Positions 47,213 to 58,615 of a stretch of DNA of 64,000 nt are shown in pieces (within the stretch, counting starts at the first letter, position 1; each line of letters opens with the position of its first letter). The DNA is taken from positions 1 through 64,000 of the forward strand of contig NZ_ATXU01000008.1 in assembly GCF_000421845.1 (NCBI RefSeq). Reading direction: 5' to 3'. Under the pieces are notes generated by a model. It worked only from the letters and a program-made list of their open reading frames with translations. It was not told the DNA's origin and made no database searches. The translations under genes and the position numbers were made by a program. The stretch is from Leucobacter chironomi DSM 19883. GTDB lineage: Bacteria; Actinomycetota; Actinomycetes; Actinomycetales; Microbacteriaceae.

Positions 47213-49446
47213 ACGTCGTAGACGCCGTCGATGCGACGCACCGCGTTGAGCACGTGGTCGAGGTGCGTCGAGTTCGCCATCTCGAACACGAACTTGCTCA
47301 CCGCGAGACGGGCCGTCGAGGTGTTCACCGAGGCCGAGAGGATGTTGACGTGGTGCTCCGAGAGTGAGCGGGTGATGTCCGAGAGCAAGCCCGAGCGGTC
47401 CAGCGCCTCGACCTGGATCTGCACGAGGAACACGCTCTTCGAGGAGGGTGCCCACTCGACCTCGACCACCCGATCCTGCTGCTCCCGCAGATTGAGGAAG
47501 TTGTGGCAGTCGACGCGGTGCACCGAGACGCCCTCCGACTTCGTGACGAAGCCCATCACTTCGTCACCGGGCACGGGCGTGCAGCATTTCGCGAGCTTCG
47601 CGAGCACCCCGGAGGCGCCCTTCACCGCGATGCCGCTCGAGTCGGCGACCCGGCTCGCGCGCGGCGCCTCGATGATCGGCAGCGTGGCGAGGGCCGGCTC
47701 CGTCGAGCTCTGCTCGTCGAACAGCAGAGCGGTGACCTTCTCCACCACCGACTGGGCCGAGACGTGTCCCGCCCCCACCGCGGCGTAGAGCGCCGTGACA
47801 TCGGCGTACCGCAGCTGGAGCGCGACCTGCTGCAGCCCCTCGGAGTTCATCACCTGGTGCAGCGGCAGCCCCTGCTTGCGCAGCGCCTTCGTGATCTCCA
47901 CCTTGCCGTTCTCGGCGTCCTCCTCGCGACGCTCCTTCGTGAACCACTGGCGGATCTTGTTCTGGGCGCGCTTGCTCTTCACGAAGTCGAGCCACGACTT
48001 GTTGGGCCCCGCGTTCGGATCCTTCGAGGTGAACACCTCGACCACGTCGCCGTTCTGCAGCGGAGTCTCGAGCGAGACGAGGCGGCCGTTCACACGGGCG
48101 CCCATCGTGCGGTGGCCCACCTCAGTGTGCACCGCGTAGGCGAAGTCGACGGGGGTGCCGCCGGCGGGCAGCCCGATGACGCGGCCCTTCGGGGTGAAGA
48201 CGTAGACCTCCTTCGCCCCGATCTCGAAGCGCAGCGCGTCGAGGAACTCGCTCGGGTCCTCGGTCTCCGCCTGCCAGTCCGAGATGTGGGCGAGCCACGC
48301 CATGTCGCTCGACCCGGGCCCCTGCTGACCCTGCTGGCGCTGCTTGTACTTCCAGTGCGCCGCCACGCCGTACTCGGCGCGCTGGTGCATCTCGACGGTG
48401 CGGATCTGGATCTCGACCGCGCGCCCGTCGGGGCCGATCACCGTGGTGTGCAGCGATTGGTACAGGTTGAACTTCGGGGTGGCGATGTAGTCCTTGAATC
48501 GGCCGGGGATCGGGGTCCAGCGCGCGTGCACCGCGCCGAGCACCGCGTAGCAGTCGCGGATCGAGTTCACGAGCACCCGGATACCGACCAGATCGTAGAT
48601 GTCGTCGAAGTCGCGGCCGCGCACCACCATCTTCTGATAGATCGAGTAGAGCTCTTTGGGGCGACCGGTCACCTCGCCCCGGATCTTCGCGTCGCGTAGA
48701 TCGTTCTCGATCGAACTGATCACGTTGCCGACGAGCTCGTCGCGCTGCGGGTTACGCTGCGTCACGAGATTCTCGATCTCGGCGTAGAGCTTGGGCTTCA
48801 GCACCGCGAAGGAGAGATCTTCGAGCTCGGCCTTCAGCGACTGGATGCCGAGCCGATGCGCGAGCGGCGCATAGATCTCGACGGTCTCCTGAGCTTTGCG
48901 CTTCGCGGAGTCGCCGGGGACGAAGCCCCAGGTGCGGGCGTTGTGCAGGCGATCCGCCAGCTTGATCACCAGCACGCGGATGTCCTTCGACATCGCGACG
49001 ACCATCTTGCGCACGGTCTCCGCCTGCGCGGAGTCGCCGTACTTCACCTTGTCGAGCTTCGTGACGCCGTCGACGAGCATGGCGATCTCGTCGCCGAACT
49101 CGGCGGTCAGCTGTTCGAGGGTGTAGTCGGTGTCCTCGACGGTGTCGTGCAGCAGCGCGGCGGCGATGGCGACCGGCGCGACGCCCAGCTCGGCGAGGAT
49201 CTGGGCGACCGCGATCGGGTGGGTGATGTACGGTTCACCGCTGCGGCGCTTCTGCCCGCGGTGCGCGCGCTCGGCCACGACATAAGCGCGCTCGATCACC
49301 GAGAGATCGGCACGCGGATAGTTCGCGCGTACCGTGCGCACGAGCTGGTCGACGGCGCCGGGCGAGCTGCCTCGAGAGAAGATCCGAGGAACCAGCCGAC
49401 GCAGCGCCGTCGTACCGCTCTGCTGCGTGACGTCGTTCGTGACCAC
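47194..49446 (-). CDS. rel: bifunctional (p)ppGpp synthetase/hydrolase Rel
   Basis: 750 aa stringent-response enzyme. Hydrolase HD domain (HRGQKRRSGEPYITHPIAVAQ and LLHDTVEDTDYT, residues about 60-100), synthetase domain with YDLVGIRVLV and the G-loop (about 240-370), TGS domain near 400-460 (VFTPKGRVIGLPAGGTPVDFAYAVHT), and a C-terminal zinc-finger/ACT region. The HD residues are intact, so hydrolase activity should be present. GTG 49446 follows GGGAGG by five bases. It sits beside secF/secD, the usual actinobacterial order. Confidence 0.96.
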   Translation of the reverse strand: MVTNDVTQQSGTTALRRLVPRIFSRGSSPGAVDQLVRTVRANYPRADLSVIERAYVVAERAHRGQKRRSGEPYITHPIAVAQILAELGVAPVAIAAALLHDTVEDTDYTLEQLTAEFGDEIAMLVDGVTKLDKVKYGDSAQAETVRKMVVAMSKDIRVLVIKLADRLHNARTWGFVPGDSAKRKAQETVEIYAPLAHRLGIQSLKAELEDLSFAVLKPKLYAEIENLVTQRNPQRDELVGNVISSIENDLRDAKIRGEVTGRPKELYSIYQKMVVRGRDFDDIYDLVGIRVLVNSIRDCYAVLGAVHARWTPIPGRFKDYIATPKFNLYQSLHTTVIGPDGRAVEIQIRTVEMHQRAEYGVAAHWKYKQRQQGQQGPGSSDMAWLAHISDWQAETEDPSEFLDALRFEIGAKEVYVFTPKGRVIGLPAGGTPVDFAYAVHTEVGHRTMGARVNGRLVSLETPLQNGDVVEVFTSKDPNAGPNKSWLDFVKSKRAQNKIRQWFTKERREEDAENGKVEITKALRKQGLPLHQVMNSEGLQQVALQLRYADVTALYAAVGAGHVSAQSVVEKVTALLFDEQSSTEPALATLPIIEAPRASRVADSSGIAVKGASGVLAKLAKCCTPVPGDEVMGFVTKSEGVSVHRVDCHNFLNLREQQDRVVEVEWAPSSKSVFLVQIQVEALDRSGLLSDITRSLSEHHVNILSASVNTSTARLAVSKFVFEMANSTHLDHVLNAVRRIDGVYDVYRITN

Positions 49447-49507
49447 TCTGACCTCCCTCGAATGTTTGAACGTTACACCACGAGAGGTCATTCCCACGAA
49501 CCGGCCG

Positions 49508-50539
49508 CTAGGCGCTGATCGCGGCCCCGTTCTGCTCCTCTGCGTCGCTCGACTGGGCCTTCCGCGAGCGGAGCACCTTCTCGTCGTGCCGCTTCACGGC
49601 GGGCTCCTTCTCGCGCAGGTGCGCGTAGGCGGGGGCAGCGATGAAGATGGTCGAGTAGGCGCCCACCAGGATGCCGATGAACAGTGCCAGCGAGATGTCG
49701 CGCAGCGTGCCCGCGCCGAGCACGAACGCGCCGATGAAGAGGATCGAAGCGACCGGCAGCAGGGCGACGACCGAGGTGTTGATCGAACGCACGAGCGTCT
49801 GGTTGACGCCGAGGTTCACCGATTCGGCGAAGGTGCGGCGGTCGTTCAGCTCGCCCGGCGAGGTGTTCTCGCGGATCTTGTCGAAGACCACGACGGTGTC
49901 GTAGAGGGAGTAGCCGAGGATCGTGAGGAAGCCGATCATGGCCGCCGGGGTGATCTCGAAGCCCGAGATGCCGTAGATGCCCGCGGTGATGACGAGGTCG
50001 TGCAGCAGCGCGATGATCGCTGCCAGCGACATCTTCCAGGTGCGGAAGTAGATGGCCATCACGAGCGCGGCGAACAGCAGGAAGACGAAGAGGGCGATCA
50101 CGGCCTGACGCGTGATGTCCTGCCCCCAGGCGGGGCCGATGTACGAGTAGGTGACCTCGTCCTCGCCGACGCCGTAGGCCTCGGCGAGCGCGGTCGTCAC
50201 GGCCCGGTTCTCGGACTCGTCGAGCGCCTCCGTCTGCACGCGGATGTCGGTCGGGCCGAGCTGCGTGACACGGGGCGCCGAGGAGGGCAGCACCTCGGAT
50301 ACGGCGGTCTCCGCGAGCGCGGCGTCGCGGTCGCCGCCCTCGGCGAGGTGCACCTGGAACTGGCTGCCGCCGGTGAATTCGATGCCGAAGGTGAAGCCGC
50401 CGCGCGCAAGCGGGCCGAGCACCGAGAGCACGATCAGCACTAGGGAGACCAGATACCAGATCTTGCGCTTGCCGACGAAGTTGATCGACTTCTCGCCGGT
50501 GTAGAGAGCGTTGCCGAATTCGGCGAATGAACGAGCCAT
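49508..50539 (-). CDS. secF: protein translocase subunit SecF
   Basis: 343 aa, six membrane helices with a large external loop after the first. Family motifs FGIEFTGGSQ (near residue 52) and TILGYSLYDTVVVFDKIREN (near 238) are intact. With SecD and YajC it uses the proton-motive force to complete Sec export. The ATG lies two bases after the secD stop. A charged cytoplasmic tail ends the protein. Confidence 0.96.
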   Translation of the reverse strand: MARSFAEFGNALYTGEKSINFVGKRKIWYLVSLVLIVLSVLGPLARGGFTFGIEFTGGSQFQVHLAEGGDRDAALAETAVSEVLPSSAPRVTQLGPTDIRVQTEALDESENRAVTTALAEAYGVGEDEVTYSYIGPAWGQDITRQAVIALFVFLLFAALVMAIYFRTWKMSLAAIIALLHDLVITAGIYGISGFEITPAAMIGFLTILGYSLYDTVVVFDKIRENTSPGELNDRRTFAESVNLGVNQTLVRSINTSVVALLPVASILFIGAFVLGAGTLRDISLALFIGILVGAYSTIFIAAPAYAHLREKEPAVKRHDEKVLRSRKAQSSDAEEQNGAAISA

Positions 50540-50541
50540 GC

Positions 50542-52395
50542 TTAGCTCTCCTTTCCGGTGTTGGCGGTCTCGAGCGAGATGCCCTGATCCGCCGCTTTGC
50601 GCTCGGCGATCGTCTGCCGGCGCTCTGCTTCCTTCTGGCTGCGAGCGTTCTTCTTGCCGGCGCCCTTGGTCGTGATGACGGGCTCGCGGAACTGCGCCCG
50701 GCCGCGGTAGACCGCGCCGAGTCGCTTCGGATCGAGGCCCGAGGCCGGGTGGCCCGAACGGTAGAAGCGGGTGCGCGCGAGCAGCGTCATCATCGGGTGC
50801 GTGAAGAACGCGACGACCAGCACGTCGACGAGAGTGGTGAGCCCGAGCGTGAACGCGAAGCCCTTCACGTTGCCGACCGCGAGGATGAAGAGGATCACCG
50901 CCGCGAGGAAGTTCACGCCGTCGGAGGCGAGCACCGTGCGGAAGGCGCGCTTCCAGCCGTGCTCGACCGCGCTCTCGATGCCGAAGCCGTCGCGCAGCGC
51001 GTCGCGAATGCGCTCGAAGTAGACGATGAACGAGTCGGCGGTGAAGCCCACCGCCACGATGATGCCCGCGACTCCCGCGAGCGACAGGCGGTAGCCCTGG
51101 CGCCACGAGAAGAAGGTGAGCAGCAGATAGGTGAGGACCGCGGCGATCGCGAGCGAGGCGATCGTGAGCGAGCCGAGCGCCCGGTACTGGAAGATCGAGT
51201 AGACCACCACGAGCAGCAGACCGATGAGGCCGGCGAGCAGGCCCGCCTGCAGCTGGTTCGTGCCGAGCGTCGCGGAGATGTCCTCCTGGCTCTGCACGGT
51301 GAAGTCCATCGGCAGCGCGCCGAACTTGAGCTGATCGGCGAGCGCCTGCGCCGACTCCTGGGTGAAGCTGCCGCTGATCGACGGGCGGCCGTCGAGGATC
51401 TGCCCGTTCATGGTGGGGGCCGAGAGCACGCTGCCGTCGAGCACGAAGGCGAAGCGGTTCTGGGGCTCCGCGGCGCCGTAGAGCCGGGTGCTGATCTTGC
51501 CGAAGGTGTCTGCGCCCTCGCGGTTCATGGTGATCTGCACGACCCACTCGCCGGTGCTCGCGCCGGTGCTGGTGGTGCCCATCTGCGCGACAGCGTCGGT
51601 GATGACGTCGCCGCTCAGCTCGACCGGGCCGAGGATGAACTTCTCCATGCCGGCGTCGTCGCAGGTGATCAGGGGACGATCCGCCGCGGCGTCGCGCGTG
51701 TCGAGCGCGGCCTCGGAGTCGCAGCTGAAGGCGTCGAACTGCTGCTGCAGCCCCGGGGTGATCCAGGCCAGGTCACCGGCTTCGGTGGGCAGCGGATCGG
51801 GATCGACGCCCTCGGTCGTCGCCGCGGCGTCGTCGGCCTTCGCCTCGGCGTCCGCGGCCTTGGTGTCGTCGGCCTTCGCGTCTGCGTCCTTCGCGTCAGC
51901 TTCCTTGGCGTCGGCGTCCGTCGCATCGGCGGCCGGGTCGGCGGTCTCGCCCTCGGGGGTCGCCTGCTCGCCATCCTGCTGCAACTGCTCGAGGTTGACG
52001 CCCATGCCCGTGGCGAGCACGGGGCGGAAGTCGAGCTTCGCGGAGGCCTCGATCCGCTGCAGCGTGGCCTCGTCGGCCTTGCCCGGGATCGACACCGAGA
52101 TGTGCTGGCTGCCCTGCGTGGTGATCTCCGCTTCGGAGACACCGGCCGCATCGACGCGCTGGCGGATGATCGAGACCGCCTGCTGCAACTGCTCGCCGCT
52201 CACCGCCTGACCGTCGGTCTGCTCGGCGGCGAGCAGGATCTGCGTGCCGCCCTGCAGGTCGAGGGCGAGCTTCGGCGTCCACGTCGCGTCGCTGCGGAAC
52301 ACGCCGTAGGTGATGAGGCCCGCGAGGCCGACGATGAGGACCAGGAGGAATACGAGGGAGCGACGAGCCCTCCGCACCGCAGGTGTGGACGCCAA
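50542..52395 (-). CDS. secD: protein translocase subunit SecD with a repeat-rich external loop
   Basis: 617 aa. First helix at about residues 12-33, LALDLQGGTQILL motif near 43, a large external P1 domain, and five C-terminal helices with AGVAGIIVAVGFTADSFIVYFERIRD. Between about residues 150 and 200 the P1 domain contains a low-complexity Ala/Asp/Lys stretch with DADAK-type repeats, absent from model SecD proteins. The start codon is TTG 52395; GTG 52377 is a weaker option. The Arg/Lys-rich tail is cytoplasmic. Confidence 0.95.
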   Translation of the reverse strand: MASTPAVRRARRSLVFLLVLIVGLAGLITYGVFRSDATWTPKLALDLQGGTQILLAAEQTDGQAVSGEQLQQAVSIIRQRVDAAGVSEAEITTQGSQHISVSIPGKADEATLQRIEASAKLDFRPVLATGMGVNLEQLQQDGEQATPEGETADPAADATDADAKEADAKDADAKADDTKAADAEAKADDAAATTEGVDPDPLPTEAGDLAWITPGLQQQFDAFSCDSEAALDTRDAAADRPLITCDDAGMEKFILGPVELSGDVITDAVAQMGTTSTGASTGEWVVQITMNREGADTFGKISTRLYGAAEPQNRFAFVLDGSVLSAPTMNGQILDGRPSISGSFTQESAQALADQLKFGALPMDFTVQSQEDISATLGTNQLQAGLLAGLIGLLLVVVYSIFQYRALGSLTIASLAIAAVLTYLLLTFFSWRQGYRLSLAGVAGIIVAVGFTADSFIVYFERIRDALRDGFGIESAVEHGWKRAFRTVLASDGVNFLAAVILFILAVGNVKGFAFTLGLTTLVDVLVVAFFTHPMMTLLARTRFYRSGHPASGLDPKRLGAVYRGRAQFREPVITTKGAGKKNARSQKEAERRQTIAERKAADQGISLETANTGKES

Positions 52396-52460
52396 GACTG
52401 ACTGCTTTCTGTCTGAGTGAAGTGGAGGTTGCCGCGGTCCCCTCCCGCGGCGGCGCCGGA

Positions 52461-52919
52461 TCAGGCCTTGGGGTTCTGCCCGTCGGTCTGGTCGTCGGCG
52501 TCGGGGCGCTCGGTGGTCTCACCGGTGCCCTCGGTGGTCTCGTCGGATGCGGGGGCGGCGTCGCTGGGCGCGCCCTTCGCGAGACGCTCGCCGAACTCGG
52601 GGTCGTCGTCGGGAGCGAACGACGCGGTGGTCTGCTCGGCCTCGTCGGCGCTCTCAACGGGGGTGATGATCTGCGAGATCGCGTTGCGGTGCACGATCAG
52701 GGTGGTGGTGCCGCTGCGCACGGTGGCGCGGTTCTCGTCCTCGTCGATCGACTCGATGGTGCCGAAGATGCCCGACTGCAGCATCACCTCGGCGCCGGGG
52801 CGCAGGCCGTTCTGCAGCTCCTGCATGGCCTGCTGACGCTTCTTGCCGTTGCGGAACATGAAGAAGATCAGAACGGCGATGAGTCCGAACATGAGGATGC
52901 TGATCGGGTCGAGAGTCAC
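52461..52919 (-). CDS. yajC: preprotein translocase subunit YajC
   Basis: 152 aa. One N-terminal helix (ILMFGLIAVLIFFMFRNGKKRQQ) and the SH3-like YajC domain with LRPGAEVMLQSGIFGTIESIDED. The last 60 residues are acidic low complexity, longer than in Escherichia coli. GTG 52919 has AAAGGA six bases upstream. It is the first gene of yajC-secD-secF; its promoter likely lies within 52920-53041, where I see no other feature beyond a possible TAAGCT box. Confidence 0.93.
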   Translation of the reverse strand: MTLDPISILMFGLIAVLIFFMFRNGKKRQQAMQELQNGLRPGAEVMLQSGIFGTIESIDEDENRATVRSGTTTLIVHRNAISQIITPVESADEAEQTTASFAPDDDPEFGERLAKGAPSDAAPASDETTEGTGETTERPDADDQTDGQNPKA

Positions 52920-53041
52920 GAGGGTCCTTTCGGTGGGCGGTCCCGAAATTGGAGCCGCGAGGCACAGATTTGATTAGCTTAGCGTGCTCAGGCTGGGAAA
53001 CCCGACCGATTCGAGCCCGTATTCGCGCCGTGCATCGCCGC

Positions 53042-54061
53042 TCAGATCAGCGTCGGCGTGCCCGCCGGGGCGGCGGGCGGTACGACGCCCACGTGCTCCC
53101 AGCCGAGCCGGGTCGCGACCCGCCCCCGCGGAGTGCGGGTCAGCAGGCCCGTGCGCACGAGGAAGGGCTCGACGACCGCCTCGATCGTCTCGGCCTCCTC
53201 CCCCACGGACACCGCGAGCGTCGAGAGACCGACGGGGCCGCCCGCGAAGCGCTCGACCACCGCGCGCAGCACCTCCCGGTCGAGCCGGTCGAGCCCGTGC
53301 TGATCGACGTCGTAGAGCGCGAGTGCGGCCTGCACGCTCGCGGTGTCGCCGGGGGTCTCGTGCACGAGACTGTAGTCGCGCACGCGGCGCAGCAGCCGGT
53401 TCGCGATGCGGGGGGTGCCCCGGGACCGCCGCGCGATCTCCTCGACGCCCTGCGCGGAGAGGCCGAAGTCGAGCAGCCCTGCGGCGCGACGCACGACGCT
53501 CGCCAGCTCGTCATCGGAGTAGAACTCGAGATGCGCGGTGAAGCCGAAGCGGTCGCGCAGCGGGTTCGGCAGCAGGCCGGCCCGTGTGGTGGCGCCGACG
53601 AGGGTGAACGGCGCGAGCTCCAGCGGCACGGAGGTGGCGCCGGCGCCCTTGCCCACCATGATGTCGACCTTGAAGTCCTCCATCGCGAGGTAGAGCATCT
53701 CCTCGGCGCTGCGGGCCATCCGGTGGATCTCGTCGACGAACAGCACCTCGCCCGGGGTGAGGGCGGAGAGCACGGCCGCGAGGTCGCCGGCGTGCTGGAT
53801 CGCCGGGCCCGAGGTCTGGTGGAGCGGCTTGCCGAGCTCGGAGGCCACGATCATCGACAGGGTGGTCTTGCCCAGTCCCGGAGGCCCCGCCAGCAGGATG
53901 TGATCGGGCGTGTGCCGGCGCATGGTGGCCGCGTCGAGCAGCAGCCCGAGCTGGCGTCGCACCTTCGACTGACCGACGAACTCCGACAGCGTCGAGGGGC
54001 GCAGCGCACCCTCGTACCCCTGTTCGGAGGGCGATGCCTGGGGGGACAGCTCGCCGGTCAT
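53042..54061 (-). CDS. ruvB: Holliday junction branch migration helicase RuvB
   Basis: 339 aa AAA+ motor of the RuvAB complex. Walker [10 protein letters not shown], Walker [11 protein letters not shown], sensor GATTRAG, and the winged-helix end ([15 protein letters not shown]) are complete. The start is the ATG overlapping the ruvA stop (ATGA); the long open frame before it is spurious. It is convergent-free and lies downstream of ruvA only; ruvC is not adjacent. Confidence 0.96.
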   Translation of the reverse strand: MTGELSPQASPSEQGYEGALRPSTLSEFVGQSKVRRQLGLLLDAATMRRHTPDHILLAGPPGLGKTTLSMIVASELGKPLHQTSGPAIQHAGDLAAVLSALTPGEVLFVDEIHRMARSAEEMLYLAMEDFKVDIMVGKGAGATSVPLELAPFTLVGATTRAGLLPNPLRDRFGFTAHLEFYSDDELASVVRRAAGLLDFGLSAQGVEEIARRSRGTPRIANRLLRRVRDYSLVHETPGDTASVQAALALYDVDQHGLDRLDREVLRAVVERFAGGPVGLSTLAVSVGEEAETIEAVVEPFLVRTGLLTRTPRGRVATRLGWEHVGVVPPAAPAGTPTLI

Positions 54062-54687
54062 CGGCGGGCTCCGGCTCCGCTGCGGGCGGCCTGCAGCAGC
54101 GCGAGCGCCGCGCGCAGCAGACCCGCGTGGTCCTCCGGGGCGCCGGCGTCGCGGGCGTCCTGCACCGCCTGGCGCGCGTCGGAATCCGACCAGCCGAGCC
54201 CCACGAGCCCCTCCCCGACCGCTTCGGCGACGAGCTGCGCGGGATCGCCCGCGCCTCCGGCCGGGGCGCCCGCGTCGGAGAATCCGAGTTCGGGCAGCTT
54301 GCCCGCGAGCGATACGACGATGAGCTTCGCCGTCTTGGGGCCGATGCCCGAGACCTTGCGGAACGGCTTCTCGTCTTCGGCTGACACCGCGCGGGCCACC
54401 TCGGCGGGGTTCAGCGCCGAGAGCACGCCGAGTGCGCTGCGGGGACCGACGCCAGACACCGCGATGAGGTGACCGAAGACCTCGAGCTCGTCCTGCGTGG
54501 CGAAACCGAAGAGGGTGAGCGAGTCCTCCCGCACCACGAGCGAGGTGTGCAGGAAGACCTCGTCGCCGACGGCCGACTGGGAGACTCGGCCGCTCGGCAC
54601 CTCGACGCGCATGCCGAGCCCGCCGACACTCACGACGACCCAACCGGCGCCGGATGCGAGCACGGGCCCGCCTATCGAAGCAATCAC
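54058..54687 (-). CDS. ruvA: Holliday junction branch migration protein RuvA
   Basis: 209 aa. OB domain start (MIASIGGPV), two helix-hairpin-helix motifs ([21 protein letters not shown] and [18 protein letters not shown]), a Gly/Ala-rich linker, and the RuvB-binding C-terminal helices. The GTG at 54687 lies six bases from a TAGGCT box, so the transcript may be leaderless. ruvC, usually directly upstream, is missing; leuA follows on the other side of a 92-base gap. Confidence 0.95.
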   Translation of the reverse strand: MIASIGGPVLASGAGWVVVSVGGLGMRVEVPSGRVSQSAVGDEVFLHTSLVVREDSLTLFGFATQDELEVFGHLIAVSGVGPRSALGVLSALNPAEVARAVSAEDEKPFRKVSGIGPKTAKLIVVSLAGKLPELGFSDAGAPAGGAGDPAQLVAEAVGEGLVGLGWSDSDARQAVQDARDAGAPEDHAGLLRAALALLQAARSGAGARR

Positions 54688-54779
54688 GCTCCCAGCCTAG
54701 GGTGCGCCTCCGACAGACGGGCCCGCGCCACACCGATCATTCGAATATATCTACGAACAGGGCGTGGTTCGCAGTTGCG

Positions 54780-56582
<1,803 letters not shown>

Positions 56583-56599
56583 TCAGCCAAACACGAACA

Positions 56600-56637
56600 C
56601 CGCGACGAGGGAGGCCTGGGATTAGGACTCGTCGCGG
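56600..56637 (-). promoter_or_regulatory. leuA attenuator hairpin
   Basis: In the transcript CCGCGACGAG (56637-56628) pairs with CUCGUCGCGG (56609-56600), a perfect 10-bp stem with an 18-base loop. Its 5' arm overlaps the last codons of the leader peptide and the leader stop codon lies in the loop, so ribosome position controls folding. UGUUCGUGUUU follows and is moderately U-rich. Confidence 0.7.
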
Positions 56638-56666
56638 CAGCTAAGGAGAAGCGAGCCGAACAGCAT
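56622..56666 (-). CDS. leuL: leucine-rich leader peptide of leuA
   Basis: 14 aa: MLFGSLLLSCRDES. Four of 14 residues are Leu, with a run of three (codons CUU CUC CUU). It ends about 70 bases before leuA, on the same strand. The ATG has no ribosome-binding site but lies six bases after a TATAGT -10 box, so translation would begin at the transcript's first base. A stall at the Leu run would leave the downstream hairpin's 5' arm occupied. Leader-peptide attenuation upstream of leuA is known in Actinobacteria. The gene symbol is used by analogy. Confidence 0.75.
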   Translation of the reverse strand: MLFGSLLLSCRDES

Positions 56667-56672
56667 GCAGCC

Positions 56673-56681
56673 ACTATAGCA
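56673..56681 (-). promoter_or_regulatory. extended -10 promoter of the leuA leader
   Basis: TGCTATAGT on the minus strand is an extended -10 element (TGN plus TATAGT). The next six bases lead to the leader ATG at 56666. I find no convincing -35 element, which an extended -10 can do without. Confidence 0.65.
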
Positions 56682-56725
56682 CCGCCGGATGACACCCGTG
56701 GCGGCGCGGCCATAGGCTGGAGCGC

Positions 56726-58531
56726 ATGAGGACGATGCGGAGAACGCTGCTCGGGATCGCGGTCGCACTGCTCGGGGTCGGCGCGACAGCGGTCGCCGCG
56801 CCGATCCCGGTTGCGCATGCGGGCACCGAGGACTTCAGCTACGACAGCTGGCAGGTCGAGTACGAGGTCGGCACGGACGAGGAAGGGCGCGCCATCGCGC
56901 ACGTCACCGAGACCCTGACCGCCCGATTCCCCGACTTCGACCAGAACCGGGGCCTCGTGCGCGGGTTGCCGATCGACTACCAGGGGGCGTCGACCGATCC
57001 CCGCGACTTCTCGGTGTCCGACGCAGCCGGTGATCCGGTGCCCTTCGAGCTGGAGCACGACGACGGTTTCGTCGCGGTGCTCACGGGCGACGATCGCTAC
57101 GTGCACGGCGTGCAGATCTACGTGATCGAGTACACGCTGAGCGACGTGGTGCTCGCCCGCGACGACGGCAAGGCCGACGAGTTCTACTGGGATCTCACCG
57201 ACTTCGAGCACCAGCAGCCCATCGACGACTTCTCGGCGCGGATCTCCTTCTCCCCCGAGCTCGCCGAACGGCTGAACGGCGAAGCCCGGTGCTACTCCGG
57301 AGAACCCCGCTCCACCCAGGAGTGCACCATCACCGAGACCGACGGCGTGTTCGCCGTGTCGGGGCTCGCCCTCGGCCCGCGGGAGGGCGCCACGGTCGCG
57401 ATCGGCCTCGCAGCGGGCAGCGTGGTGCAGCCGCCGGCGCGCCTGCCGAACTTCGCGCTCGACGCACTGCCCTTCGCGGGCGCGGCCGCGGCGCTCGGCG
57501 TCGGGGTCGCCGGCCTGATCCCGGTGCTCGCGCTGCGACGCCGGAGCCGCACCGCGCGCGGTGTGATCGTGGCGCAGTACGACGTTCCCGGCTCGCTGCC
57601 GCCGCTCGTGGCCGCCCCGATCGTCGGCGGATCCTCGAACCCGGCGTCGGCGCAGCTCGTGCACCTCGCCGTGAACGGCGCCCTCCGCATCGAGGACGGC
57701 GTCCCCGAGCAGGGCCTCTTCGGGCCGAAGCAGGCGCAGCCGGTGCTGCGGCTGCTCGATCCCGAGCGGGTCGGAGATCCGCTCGACCGCGAGACCGTGC
57801 AGCAGGTGTTCCCGCACGCGACGCCGGGCGAGGCGTTCACGATCCCGAAGCAGAGCGAGTCGTTCGCCTCGAAGATGAGCAAGCTGCAGTCGAGCGGCGC
57901 CGAGCAGGCGCGTGCTCGCGGCTACTTCCGCCGGGCGCACAGCCCTGCGGGGCGCGTGCTCGGCATCGTCGGCATCGTGCTCTCCGTCGGACTGCTCGCG
58001 CTGTCTCTGACCGCCATCGCCCAGCGCGGCAGCGGAGCCGGGGTCGTCGGCCTCATCGCCGCCGCCGCAGGCGTGGTGCTCTCGATCATCGCGGTCTGCC
58101 CGCACCGCGTGCACACGACCGCCGGGGCGGAGACGCGGGAGTACCTCGAGGGGGTGCGCGAGTTCATCCGGGTCGCCGAGGCCGATCGCATCCGGATGCT
58201 GCAGTCCTATACGGGGGCGGAGCGTCTGCAGGACGGCTCCGTCGACGTGATCCACGTCTACGAGAAGCTGCTGCCCTACGCGATGCTCTTCGGGCTCGAG
58301 AAGCAGTGGACCCGGGCGCTCGCCGTGCGCTACGAGCAGAGCCCCGGCTACGTGCCGTACTGGTACCCGGCCGTCGCCGTGCACGGTCTCGGCGCCTTCG
58401 ACAGCACGATCTCGCAGTTCACGAGCTCGCTGAACTCGTCGGTGAGCTACACGTCGAGCAGTTCCGGCGGTTCGAGCGGCGGCGGCTTCAGCGGCGGCGG
58501 CGGGGGCGGCGGTTTCAGCGGCGGCCGCTGA
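56726..58531 (+). CDS. DUF2207 membrane protein
   Basis: 601 aa. Cleavable signal peptide (to about residue 32, AHAG), an extracytoplasmic beta-rich DUF2207 domain (about 35-235), one helix near 245-265, a cytoplasmic segment, a two-helix hairpin near 405-450, and a C-terminal Ser/Gly tail ending in GGGFSGGGGGGGFSGGR. Members of this family are predicted surface or envelope proteins of unknown function. A TAGGCT box seven bases before the ATG suggests a leaderless transcript. It is divergent from leuA. Confidence 0.85.
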   Translation: MRTMRRTLLGIAVALLGVGATAVAAPIPVAHAGTEDFSYDSWQVEYEVGTDEEGRAIAHVTETLTARFPDFDQNRGLVRGLPIDYQGASTDPRDFSVSDAAGDPVPFELEHDDGFVAVLTGDDRYVHGVQIYVIEYTLSDVVLARDDGKADEFYWDLTDFEHQQPIDDFSARISFSPELAERLNGEARCYSGEPRSTQECTITETDGVFAVSGLALGPREGATVAIGLAAGSVVQPPARLPNFALDALPFAGAAAALGVGVAGLIPVLALRRRSRTARGVIVAQYDVPGSLPPLVAAPIVGGSSNPASAQLVHLAVNGALRIEDGVPEQGLFGPKQAQPVLRLLDPERVGDPLDRETVQQVFPHATPGEAFTIPKQSESFASKMSKLQSSGAEQARARGYFRRAHSPAGRVLGIVGIVLSVGLLALSLTAIAQRGSGAGVVGLIAAAAGVVLSIIAVCPHRVHTTAGAETREYLEGVREFIRVAEADRIRMLQSYTGAERLQDGSVDVIHVYEKLLPYAMLFGLEKQWTRALAVRYEQSPGYVPYWYPAVAVHGLGAFDSTISQFTSSLNSSVSYTSSSSGGSSGGGFSGGGGGGGFSGGR

Positions 58532-58551
58532 GCGGCTCCGCCACGAAGAAA

Positions 58552-58580
58552 GGGACGGCCCGGAATCACCGGACCGTCCC
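58552..58580. terminator. bidirectional terminator hairpin
   Basis: GGGACGG (58552-58558) pairs with CCGTCCC (58574-58580); after one mismatch CCGG pairs with CCGG around an AATCA loop. It lies between two convergent genes and suits termination on both strands. Confidence 0.7.
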
Positions 58581-58615
58581 CGACCGCGCCGAGTCGCCCC
58601 GGCACGGAAGATCGC

